Positions 47,206 through 60,100 of a stretch of DNA of 64,000 nt are shown here, in pieces. Within the stretch, counting starts at the first letter, position 1; each line of letters opens with the position of its first letter. This DNA is from Protonemura montana. Taxonomy: Eukaryota > Arthropoda > Insecta > Plecoptera > Nemouridae. The position numbers and the translations under genes are program-made. The notes under the pieces were generated by a model. The model was not told the DNA's origin. It did not search any database and worked only from the letters and a program-made list of their open reading frames with translations. Location: assembly GCA_947568835.1 (NCBI GenBank), contig OX387603.1:25444651-25508650 (forward strand), in the 5' to 3' direction.

Positions 47206-48197
47206 AAAGTAGGTAATAATAATGATAATTAGAAAGTATGTACTAGATAATGACCAACGACAACATTCACACAACACGCTTCCGCTCTCTCAAACCTGAC
47301 GTCCTCCCACTTCATAAACCGGTTGCCATAAAGCACAGTCGTGCCAACTCGAACAATGTCGACAACGGAATATAAGCACCTCGTGCTCGGAGAACGTCGT
47401 GCATATGAGTTAACTTAGACTAATGCGGCGTTGGCCACCGATGAAAGGCGTACTCCACCAGAATTATAATTGCGGCAAGAAGCAGCTTCGATCAGCATAT
47501 TGCAATCCCGGTGGCACTGGACCTAATGGTGACCAACGCCAGCAGTTGATGTCAGAAAGTACGCAAGATATTGCAACGGAGAGCTCGGACCGATAATCGC
47601 ACCCGTGCCGGCTATAAGATATCACAATGCTTTACAAGTCACAAAACACATTTAAAATGCCGAATTTGAAGTTCAATGGAATGCTCTATCAACGTATCGC
47701 CTACGCTACGCTACGCTACCTACTCACAAAGACTTCCTCCTACCAAACTAGGGTCCCTCTTCAGCTGTATCGGCGAGAAACATCCGCCAGATAGACTCAC
47801 GCACACCTAGACTCCGCTCGCACTCCAAACCAGCTACGAGAAACAACAAAACGTTCTCGCAGCGGCGAGCACAAGGCTTGATTCCGACAGAATGTCGCCT
47901 CCCATCTCAAACTAACGTACCCTACTGCTACACAAAGAACGGCTAACAATAGTATATTCTACAATAACCACGCCGGCTTCCATGCAAGGCCCGCGAGTCA
48001 ACTCGCGAGTAAGTATCTTGGCGCCAAGTCCGTTAAAAAAAGACGCCGTCGAAGACGGCAATCGGCAAGTATCGACAAGTGGGGACATTCATAAAGCGTT
48101 CCGCAGATTACCCAAGTTCACGACAACTAGCCTAAAGTCACTGCCGACCAATCGCAGGCTAGAGCCGGGTGTTCGCCACAGACGAGGCAGCCGCGTG

Positions 48198-51100
48198 CTA
48201 GAACATGAGATGGTCGTTGGCTGTGTGGCTCCACGCAACATTTTCCTCGGCTCCGCCTCCTGCCACAGGCTCCGCCCCCTCGGGGGGCAGGACTTCACGG
48301 GGGCGGGGCGCTGGCGTCGTCCGGGTCACGCCCAGCTCGAAGTCTTGAGTCGCCATCGACGTCTTGCTGGTGTAACTGGCCAGGGTGCCTCCGCCTAGAG
48401 GGGGAAACGGAGTTAGCACTACGAGGTCAGCAGGGTGGCAAGAATAGCGGGTCATAAGTAGGCGGGCAATCAGGTATGTTTTCCAGTAGATTGTGCATTG
48501 TAAGGCATACACAGTGAAACAGGAAATTGGGACCACCTGAGCAGGATTAGTTTTACACAATCAATGTTCATCAATCGTGGTTTGATCAATCAACATGATA
48601 CCAGTCTTAGAGACTTCCAATGGCATCAGCACATCAAGGATGCAATTGTGTTCGATGATCAACCCATTGCACCTTGAAATGCATAGGAAGTGGTAAGTCA
48701 AGTTTGGGACCTAATGGAACATTTTAACAGCAGATCTGGGGGTGCTGGAAAACTGGTCTGATACAGAGGTATTTTTACAACTAGTACCAAGGATAGGCAA
48801 TAACTAGCTTGTTGTGGAACACTTAAGAGTTGACGCTGCATTTCTATTCAAGCAACCCTACCAAGCCCACGAGAGCGATCTTTCAGCCTGAGTTGTTACT
48901 GCTCTATTACCTACTAAGGTGCATTAAAATTTGTAATAAGAGCAGCAGTTTGTCACTACAATTCTGCATGTCGTATGTCGGGAAAGCGGTGAAAGAAACG
49001 GACGTATAGGGTGCTAAACAAGGGACTCGGTCCCGATTGGCCAAGGTTTGCGTATTATTTGCAGGTGCGGAGGCTTGGGGGGTAGTGGGGGTCTACGGGG
49101 TGCCCTACCCTTCACCCGTCCTGAAACACAACGTGCAAGTCAAACAATCGAACAAGTGCTAAAAGGGGAAAAGCCTTATAACCAGTAGCTATCGTGCCGC
49201 TAAAACGTAAGGATGCTCAAGTGCACGGAAAATTCGCATTTTAGAATTGATTATTGACTTTATTTATATTCTGATTATTCTAAAGCGAAATTCCTGGGAA
49301 GAAAAACCGAAAAGAACTAGCGCATGAAGAGCATCAAGCAAGTTTCTCTAGACCTAATAAATACAAATTCCTCCATTGGACAATTAAATTTGTAAGGAAC
49401 TTACTATTAACCTTTCTACATAGAACAACCATCCAAAAGCAAAATCCCTCCAAAGTTAAGAGCAAAGATTTCAATTTTTCCAGCCGGCAATGATTGCATA
49501 TTTCTTGCAGCCGGTTTTATTTTACTCCCCGTTAACTCGTCAGTTGCTAGTCTTACTATTTTCAAACAATCCCAACTGCTTTCAGCTAGAAATAGCTGCC
49601 ACCCCTCCACATATCAGCACGACATGTTTTCCCGGTGCAACAAAGCAAGTACGTATCACTATGCACTCGGCCACCTACTAAGGCTTCTACGATGTCAGTA
49701 GTCACCTGCTAATCCTATCTGAACGACATCTCAATCGTGGGAATGCAAGTCACAGCTTCGTTCCTAACGTTTCAAGCACGGCTTGATTGCAGGAGTGTTT
49801 TAAATTGACAGCCCCAAGAAATTTGCTTTATTGAATAAAAAAGATCTAAAAAAAGTCTAAAAATGTATTTGATATGGATGCTACATCCAATTGTTCTTGC
49901 AAAAAAGTTTGTGGATGATTTTAAAATCGCACTGCGTGAGAAGCTCTCATGAGAATAGCATATGTTATTAAATAACGCATAGTGTGGCTAAATAAACAAT
50001 TGTCCTATCACAGAAAACTTGGATGTTAAGTTATAGTTTAAGAAAAATAAGAGATTATCACCAGCTTGCTACGTTCGTTACGATGCACATTTTTTCTGAA
50101 GACACAAAGACAGAGCCACCCCATGGTCACCGTTGCCGAGATAGTTTCAATCTTACGGCTACAACTGATTGTAAAAGCAAAGCTATTGGTCAACAGTCTG
50201 CACAATTTCCAATTTAAACCTCTGCTCAACTAAGTAATGTCAAGCCGTTTGCATTCCACGCAAGTACCCTGCATCTTTGCTTCACCGAGCAAGGCAGGTA
50301 AAGTTTGGGAAGATATTTACCTGATGGGGTGGGCGGGGCAGCGGTAGGAGGCGGCGGCACTGCATCGTTAAGCAGCGACGACTCGGAAGGGTACTCAAAC
50401 AGTTGAACGGCGGCGTCGTCGAACGTTATGCGAAGCTGCAAAAAGAGACAACGCATCCTTGAAGTTTACTTCAATGAAGATTTTTTTAGCACAATCTAGT
50501 CCCAAATGCAAGCTATCACCAAGAAACAACAAATAAAATATGTTAACTCTCAAATGACTACCTTTCTGGGCGTTAAAGCAGTTAATCGGTCGATATTTTT
50601 CGCAAAACAAGACTATAGTGCCGAGACTATTGCCTAAACGTGCAAACATAGTGGTGAAACTCATCTTTGGGAAATACCGATAGCGGCGTCGCCTGACAGA
50701 CGCCGCCGACGCTACATCACTGCGCCGCGGGACTGTATAAGTCGCGGCACGTGGCTAATGAGCAACGACTTAATCAGCTCAATTCTGGCCCTTCCATGGC
50801 TCGGAGAGTGTCCACGCCGATGACACGGATGCACACACATTTAACAAGTTAACGAGACACAATCTGGGACGTTCTAACTTTTCACCCATCTATTTTGAGC
50901 TGTTCGGCCTAGTGCCTATCAGCCCTCGAGGTACACAGCAGCTACAGAGGTGTCAATTGCAAATTGCTGCGAATTACCGAACTTCAAAAAAATGTAATAG
51001 CCAGCCGGGAGGTTGCACGGCCGACGCCGGCAATTGGAACCTCGCAAAACGTCGCTATCCATGTCTTAAGAAAGTACAGTTGAGCCGCTCATCAATGGTA

Positions 51101-54100
51101 ATTACCGTTCAACAGGTTCCTAGCAGCACGATGTTTGTCGCATACCTTGCACGAGTGCAAGAGAGACAGAACCATGTATATAATTGTTGCCTGGGTAACA
51201 TGCGAGAGAGTGGAGCAATTCATTTGTGATGAGCATTGCCCCTAGTTACGGTGGGGACCGACCGCTGACAAACAATGACAGTAGGCGAGAGCGCTACTTG
51301 TTCGCTCACGGGATCCTGTTAGCCATGACAACCGCCCGTTAGCTACCGCGTTGCTAGGGGCGTGGCTTCTGACATGCAGCGAACGTCGGTTTCGGTGTTA
51401 TCGATGGAACTCGACTGGTAATTCGCTTCCGTCGTAGATCGTCGTCAGATTGCTTGCCTCTTCATTAATCCATTACCAGAAGCCTCAAAAAGGCGGTGAT
51501 TGAGATGTTCAAATCATAACTTCGGTTTTCCCTGGCCCCGAGTAAAGGGCCCAGACGATAACACAAAACCTCTTTGGTCTCCGAAAGAGAATCCCCGACT
51601 TCGACGTGGACACGGCACGCCGAGGGTGGTCTTCAAATGCCGACGGTTTACCTTGTCACTTGCTGGTCATGCGCGGGAAGGACGTGTCTGCATTTGCATA
51701 TCTACACCATCAATACTGAATGTCAACACGATACCGACCACTCATTCTTGTGTACACAACGCCTAGGCCTTCTGTGTTACCTCTTGGTTAACAGCTAATC
51801 GACCGTTAAAACCGTAGTTAATTGACAGCTTGGCCATGAAAACTGATGAACCGTTGTTTGATATCGAAATACGAAAGAATTTTTCAAAACAAATCCAAAA
51901 CAAATCCACTGCAACTAATCAGGCGTCGGTCGGGTGATCGCCATGCCAGCTGTGATGTAAAGAGTTTGGGGCATTGGTTATAGAAGTGATTGAACCTCGA
52001 AGTTAAGCAACAGTGCGCCGCCTCGCGCGTTGGATGGGTGACCACCACCAACGAAACAAATGAATACCGCGTCCTGATAAGCACGTGGCCACCTGCGTAG
52101 GAGTCTTGTCAACGGTCGTGGGATTAGGCAAGCATCGATCGCCGAATGGCCTGTATCGCGTTGCAGTGGCTGGCTTATCTCGCCAAGGTAGCAACTCGAC
52201 AAGCGCCGAGATAACGGAGATAACGACTCCTGGACCTTGGGGTTCAAACTTGGTGCAGACCCTACGCGTTGGGAGGCGTTTGCCAGGCTTGGACCGCCGA
52301 TACGGAACGAGTGCAGAAATGCATGGACTGCATTGCACATTCCTTGTCGTCTAATAAGTGAGTGAACCTGCAGCACAATGACATCGAGAGCCCGCTGATT
52401 ATCGCTGAAGGGGAAAGTGTCCTTTCATTGAATCGCCATTTGGCACGAGTACTTCCAGAGGTTTTCACTCAAGTTACTGGACTGCTCACATACCTAACTG
52501 TGCACTGGCACACCTATCTTGCACCCAACAACTAGCGTTCGTTCTATCTTTGGTCCATGGACCCTGCCTCCAAAGATCCCTCTATGGATTGCAAAGATCT
52601 GCAGAGCGAAGCCAGCGAGTACTTGTGGCGACGGGGTGAAATCAAGCAAGGGCGCCGTCACACACCTTCGAGTCAGAGCACGGGACAAGGCACGGGTCAG
52701 AGATACGGAGGTCGCTAACCAAGCCCTTCATACGAGGCGAGACAACGTGATCCCTCGCAACCTTCTGGATGTTTGGCAAGATAACAATCCGATGTTGAGA
52801 CAGTTTAATCGCCAGTTTAACCAACGTCTTGTTCGAGGGCACTGCGCAAGACGCCGAGCCAGCTGAGCGTGAAAACGAAACGCGATGATCTAACGGGCCG
52901 TGCCGCGGCAACGTTTACCGTTACCCGTGGCAAACCGCGTGGACACCGCCGTTTGGCGCCACGCGACACCGACCTTCCGGAGTCCGTGTCGTGTTTTCGT
53001 CATCGTTCAGACAACGAGCCGCGTGGTTTGCAGTAGCTGTCGGTGAAAGGTGACGATTTCCAAGCCTAGAAGGGAGCCGAGGGTGAACACGGTGAAACTG
53101 CTCTTGTACAATATCCGTGTACGGCCACCCATCCAATGCCTGACTCAGCGTAGTGTTGCTTAACTTTGGTGATCTCACGAGGACCGGTGTTTCCAACACG
53201 CCAAACCATTCGGTGGTCACCTGACTCAGCACAGTGTTGCTTAACTTCGGTGATCTCACGAGGACCGGTGTTTCCAACACGCCAAACCGTTCGGTGGTCA
53301 CCCATCCAATACCCGACTCAGCGCAGTGTTGCTTAACTCTGGACACATGTCAAGTGTTCTATAATACCACATCGTCAGCTGAATGACAGCTGGCAACGAA
53401 CGCGATGCTAACCAGCGAAACGTTACGACGCACTATCGATGCCGTTAGCCACGTCGCCTAGCGACGCTAACGAGCTTGTCACCATTGCGCATAAACATGA
53501 TTATCGTCGACGTCGGCAGCCACGCGTCCGTCTCAACCCCGCCGTGGCCTATCGTGTGGGCCGTGGCAGACGATGAGCTATCACGGCTTCTTTGAACCAG
53601 CTCAGACCGCGCCTAGTGGCGAGTTCATCGTTGGGCATTGCAGTGCATTCCTCGGGGCGCCCGCGGGGCCGTGACTCCTGTCAGATCGCGCCGGCCGGTT
53701 AGTTTGATCAGCATTTTGCAAGGCACTGGGACTTCCTCAAGCTGATGAGCCCATCTGTCTTGTGCTGGGGGACGAAAATATTGTGGATACATCGGTAGAT
53801 CATCGTCTTGTCGAAAGATCAGCTCATGGACCAGGAAATATCGTAGCGATCGGTCGACCGGCCAGGGCGATCCAGTTCACGGCCAAGCAATGCTCCTCAT
53901 TTGTCTGATTGGAAACGATCTGCGGCTAACGGTGAACTCGGAGATTTCGGCCGCCGCGGGCTGCTCCCAGCCACATGGGGACGTGAGAACGCGGCCCGTC
54001 CGGCTGTTGACCATTTTGTTAGATGGCGCACGTCGAATGGAGGCGTTTCTCCGGCTTGCAGGACTTGCATCGACTTGTTCCCAAGTAGCTGGGTCGCTGA

Positions 54101-57100
54101 ATGCTAAATCTTTGCTTCCCGCGCCGACCGGGGCTTGAGAGTCATGCTTGCGTAGACAAGACATTCACCACCGGGTCTCATCGGGTGATGTTCCTACGCT
54201 CGGGAACACGAAGGAACGACAGGGCGACAGCAACAGGACAGCAAGGCGTATTAAGCTGATGTTATAACTTCAACCCCTCCAACAGATGGCCAACCTCGGT
54301 CCCCCGGAGATCTGGTCATGTGTATAATGGTCACCCATGCAATGAAATGACAGGGTGCAGTGTTGCTTAAAGTTTAGCTTCGGTGATCTCACAAGAACAG
54401 GTGTTTTCATCAAGCCAAACTGTTGCCAGAGAATGCAAGCCTAAGCGGCAGTCCATGTATGTCTGGCAGAAGCGGCGTTGCTCTACGTTCGCGCGAGGAC
54501 GGCGTTCACCGGGCAAACGACTAGCACGGCCAGCTCGACGCATCGCGTGTTTTTGTTTTGCCACGGCCCGGGGAGTCGTTGCCAGGGGAAACGCAGCTTC
54601 CCGGATGCGTTGGTCGCAGGTGACGTCATCCCGCGCACAGCCTCCTGTATCGGACCCGGCGTGCGGAACGGCGATCGACGTTGCATCACGGTGGCGGTGG
54701 CGAAGAAATCGACGGCGTTGCCCAATCACGGCCCCACCGATGGCCGACAACCGGCGGCGCGGCGAGGACTTTCCATGCACAGGGACCGTGTTCGACCATC
54801 ACGCTCCGGCGCCGTCTTGAGCAGCGCCGAAATTTCACCGACGTCGCTGTAACTGAAAGGAACGACGTCTTCGGGCTCTCGAAGTGCCAAAGCCCTACGT
54901 CGGCGTGCACGGCGTCCCTTTGTTCCTGACTCTTGTCTACTACGGCGCGGGGAATCGCCTGACGCTCTGAAACCGGCTGGGACGGCGCCCTTGCGTTGCT
55001 TAGCCGGAGCAGATCCCGGGAGTGCGAATACTTGCACGTTGTGAGCGACGAGCTAGTCCAGAGGCTGCATGAGAAGACCCGCAGCCCGTCAATAGCATGG
55101 GAGGAAGTCGAAGACAAGGAAATAGCTGAAGACCCTCGAATCCTTGGCGTGCACCGAGTCGACCGGAAGGAAGAGAGCACACGATGGACGCCGCCCGGAA
55201 GCTAGGACCACGCCGAAGAGAGCGGGCGAGATGTCCGAAGGAAGGCTGAACGCCGCTCAGAGGGGGGCGCTCGTGGAAGCGCGACGACGCCGAGATGGGA
55301 GGACGCTTGGAGGCGGCGGACCGGCACAACGGGGTCATCGCTGGCTCACAGTTACACAGCGCTCTACCCGCCGTGGCTTGACGTAGGCCCACGGCGAGCG
55401 TAGAGAGTGAGCTCCGTACACGCTACGGCAGGACGGCGATCACGCGACGTGGGGCGTTAATGAGGAAGTGCGCAACGTCTCCAATATCCTGTGTCTGCCA
55501 GAGGGTGCCAACGAGGTGCAGGCTCTGTACGGCTTCCCAAACGCCACGAGAGCATCGTCGTGTTGAAATATGTGCCAAGATAAGATATCTTGGCCGACCC
55601 ATGAATCGCATTTAAATTTCAAATCGGTTATGACTGTCTCGCTATCTTTGCGCAACTCTCCTTCGAAGGTGCATTCCGAAATGCGCCTGCCTTGCGAGTC
55701 GTCGGCGATTTCGAGGCACGGAAACCGCGGAAGTATTCAGGCAGTGCTGGCGCATTCCACGAATTAGTGCTGACTCCACGACTCGAGCGCCGGCATGTTG
55801 ACGCAAGCCCAGACCACGTTGCTTGGGGAGTGAAAGCACCCCACGTTCGACGGAGTCCCCCTCTTGACGGCAAACATGCCGTCGATTGTGATCTGGGGTC
55901 GGGGCGATTGGCGTCGGGGGGTCATCTCCGTGGTCTGACGCCAAACTAGATAGGGTCGTGGAGATTCCTGGGACGTATTCAGGATTGATTTGTAGCGTTG
56001 GCGTCGCACTGTTCGGATAGCGGGCCCCACTTGAGAAACCGCCCCTACCGTGCACAGGATCTGCACAACCGCACTAGAGCGAGGCGGCGATTGATCCAAA
56101 CGATGGACTGGGTTGATGAAAGAGGATGAGACAATAAACAATTTCTATAGAACCCAGGAGGGACCTTGCGGCCGGTCCATGGTCCTCTCATCTGAGGCCA
56201 TCGCAGGTCGGCGATGGTAAAATTAGGTTAGTATACAAAGAGGTGCGTCCTTACCTTGCTTTGTCGCGGTTGCTTCCGCAGGTTCGACTTCCCGTTGATG
56301 AGCACATTGTCGCCCTCGAAGACGACGTTGCAGGGCGACGGTGGGCCTGCGTACCCGCCCAGCACATCGGCGGCGTCTAGCTCGCAATCCGTCGACGACT
56401 CCTCCAGACTCGGGTCCAGGAGAATGTAGCCAGACTCGCCAGGCTAAGCACAAGGATACAACGGTTAGATGGTGCAGACATGCAAGTTGGAAAGGGAGGT
56501 TCAACATCAGTTTCCAGGACGTCGTGAGACAAATGGGTCGTTTGATACGGACCCGCGTGGGAGAGTGCTATAAACATCCCGTGGCAGTGACTCAAGTGGC
56601 GACCCGATGACGGCTTACTGCTCTCCCACGGACAAGTGCGAGGCACATGTCGACTGGCGGGCACCGCGTCAAGAGTCACGACTGGAACGGGCCACGATGC
56701 CCTCGGTGGCGGGCGTTTGGGGGACACGCAGGGCTACGCGTGCACAGAACAACGTGGAGTCGAGGATCCATGTCCGCACGCAGCCCTTTCCGGGACCCTT
56801 GCCTCCCTATCTGTGGTTGACGATATACGGCTTGCATCGAAAAGGTGCGACGTGATGACGCTAATGATGAGTTGCAGCGCGTTTCAACGAAGAAACCGAC
56901 ACGCGGCTGCACCAGAAGTTTGCTCAACGTCGCCGATTTACTCGAATCGAGAAGAAGAGTCATTGTGCACCCGTTCGACGCGGCAAGATGACGCATATCG
57001 GAGCGATGACGCAGCCGACGTCGACATGTCGACGCAATCACGTCGTCGTCGATAGCCGATAGATAGGGGCTATCTGATCGGCTCGCTTTCCACGACGATT

Positions 57101-60100
57101 ACATTTTGGGAATGGAGCAGAGAAACCGGGCGCGACATCGGCATCCTGCACGCTCTCCCCCCGACGGATTCGTGGGTCACGTTCGCATACAAGCATAGCG
57201 ATCCATACTTTCATGGCGAGATCAATTGACTGGATGCATCATTCCTAGGCTAGCTTGAAATCGCCGACACTATTCACAATCACACAAGCGGGATGACAGT
57301 AATGAGTGGTTCTGTAAGTTACTCGCTTTCAAAAGCTATTGACAAAACAAGACTGCTGTCAAATCAAACACAACCCAGATAGCTGGCATTGGCTGTTGAC
57401 TGTGTCAATGCGATAAGGGGTGAGAGTCGATCCATAGAGATTAGCCATCGACTGCAGATAATACCTATGTCATCCTAACATAGCCGCAACATTGTGCTAA
57501 CAGCCAGCCCAGACAGCACCAGGCAAGGGAAATCACAGACAATGGACCAAAACAAACAACAACCTCTGCCGATGACGCCATAGTTTCACTGACCCGCCTT
57601 GTTCGGCTCACGCCGAATGGCAGCAAGTGGATTGTTTGCGTTGCGTTGCATGTGAACGATTACCTAAACTCGCCTAACATTCTTGATATCCATCATTCGG
57701 CGACCGACGTACAAAAAAAAAAAAAAAAAAACTTGTAAAGCAAGAGAACAACAATGCGAGCGTGCATCGATAATGATGTCACACAATGGCCGAGACCGGT
57801 GTGCAGTGAAATCTGCACACTTTGTGTAAACCTTTGTGGGAACACAACCGGCTTTGTCTAGATTTCGGTAGCAAATGTTACGTTTTGTGTCTGCGGAGGG
57901 TGGCTAGCAGGTACTAGAACTGGGTCAAGTTGGACAATGATTACATAGAGAGACTGCGATGTTATTATGGCATGCCTTACCGATTACATTTTATAGGATG
58001 TCGTTAAAGATGATCATCATCTGATAGCACAGTTTTAATAGCTGGGTAATTTGACAACACACGGGGTCATAAAGCTGATAACAAAAGTCCACAGAAGGTC
58101 TAAATGCCACCACTGTATGTTCAGTGGCATCTCAGCGTCATCATATTGTTCGTTCTTGATCCCGCTTCAAATTTCTGGTGGTCAGATAAGGTAAGCGGCG
58201 GAAAGAGCGTTGCATAACAGGGAACTTCGACATGAACATCTGCCTCCCTATGCACCAACCGCTCGGTTACGAGGACGGTGTCCATGAAACGTGCCAGCAA
58301 CTGGCAACCAGCCCCGCGGCGGACTTGGCACCGGAGGATAATCGCCGGACTGACACGAAAAACCCGCTCGGCCGGGAAGGGCGTCCTTGGCGAGCAACAG
58401 TAGGGTGCACACGCGCTTTCTGTGTGGTGGTTAGAGTCTCTGACACGTGATGCGAGGGTACAGCGCGTGTGCAGGTATAAATCTGCCGTCGAAAGCGAGA
58501 GAGGGCAGCAACAGACAAGGCTGCAACGCCGATCCGAGAGGAATGCACCATTGTTTGCTGGCCACATTGCAAAGCCTGGCGGAAATCAGCGCCGAGATTG
58601 CTATGCCTTGAAATCGGCCCATGATAGAATTCTGTCGGCGAGTTATTGAGATTTCCCACTGCAAATGAAACATGCAAGTGCCTTTCCTATTTCCTACGTT
58701 CAATTCAGGTTGTCTCTCAAGGTGAGTGTCACTCTCATCTGCCAAACATTGTCGTGGAATCGAGGAAATGACAATAGCTTGGCAGTTTCGCTAAAAGCCG
58801 ACGAAGAGAGCTGACGGCCCCGTCGTTATCGCGTGACGGCAGCGAATTGCGATTCGCTGGAGTTATTAAGCAAGCAGCGAACGAAACAAGTGGAGCATGA
58901 AGGAGATATTAGCCCAGAGAAAACGACGACCAGCGATGATTATTATGGGCTAGCCTTACCTACTCATCATCATAACGCGGTCTATAACTAGATGGGATTC
59001 GCGTTTCAAACAAAGTTGGCCATTCAAATAAACTAGGCCTTCGCGAGCCACGGCCTGGCTGCGATGCATGAAACGATCGAAAGGACCGTCAATCGTGATC
59101 CCATAGCGCCTGAATTTGTTACAGCTGCTCGAACTGACAGTAAATTTGAAGGTTATGAGTCGATGTTTGCGACAATTAACGGTCATTGTTGGGTCGTTCC
59201 CACTTTGAACCAGAGTAAAAGGCACAAAACATGTTCTTCGGTAACAAAAAACAATGCATGGAATGACCAATAGCATGGAATAGAATATTTTGACACTCAA
59301 ATAACTTGAGATTTTTTGTGAACATTCCAATTTTGCATGTTAGTAAACTGTAGAAGGAATTTAGGCTTCAAGATAGGTAGGGCAACAAAACTGTTGAAAC
59401 TTTATGATTGTTTTTAGACTCATGTCTACTTGATTCGTAGACCTGATTCTTAACCTGCAGAAACTTACCCTGATTTTCGTGCGAGTCTTCGGCATGACAA
59501 TGCCGTCGTTCTGCACGTGACTGGGCACCTCTTTCCGATCCTTGAAGTTGTACTTGACAGTCGTCTGGTGCTGGTGCCACGGCTTCTTGCCGACCGCCGC
59601 ACTGTCCCACAGTCCGATGCCGTTCTTCAGCGAGTCCGAGACGTTACCCGACACGATCTCGGAGGCCTTCAGCGACGCCACCACCTTCTCGCACTTGCCG
59701 GAGTTGATCAGGTTCTTCTTCATCTCGGCGAGCGTGGGCGTGCTGCGCGGTTCTGCGGCCACCGGCTTGGCCACTATTGGTCGGATCACACCCACCTGCT
59801 TGGTGAAATCGGGCGAGTTTAGGTCGGGCAGCGGCGACATCGGCGCTCGCTTCTCGGGGAACGAAACCGTCGGGCTCTTGGGAGAGGTCGACAGCCTTGG
59901 CGTCGCGGCAACCGGGATTTTCACCGCACTTGGCCCCTTGGGCACCGAGACACTAGCGACACTGGGGCTCTTCGAAACCGCAACACTGGCAACACTGGGC
60001 ACTTTCGGCACAACCACACTGGCAACACTGGGGGCAGGGGTCTTGCCGTTGACACTGCCCACCTGATCCACAGGCCTCTTGGACCCGGGTAGGTGTGACT

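Larger units (their letters stand above)
50436..56254 (-). other. Intron 2 of the taperin/phostensin-like gene
   Basis: Bounded by AGCAAG|GTAAGG (56254) and tgtctctttttgcag (50436). It contains three 5S-SINE insertions (52000, 53115, 54260) and an unusually GC-rich, CpG-rich stretch from about 53900 to 56100 with long overlapping open frames but no identifiable domain. That stretch could be old transposon sequence or an internal CpG island. Confidence 0.7.

Noticed and set aside
54367..56141. Long open frames on both strands
   Set aside because: They lie in a CpG-rich intron segment where stops are rare; none shows a domain, and attempts to see a Harbinger-type transposase were unconvincing.
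59361..59468. Continuation of the 836-codon frame to its own stop at 59361
   Set aside because: The frame past 59469 follows a strong GTAAGT donor, has no family similarity, and the next three exons restore the conserved C-terminal module in phase.
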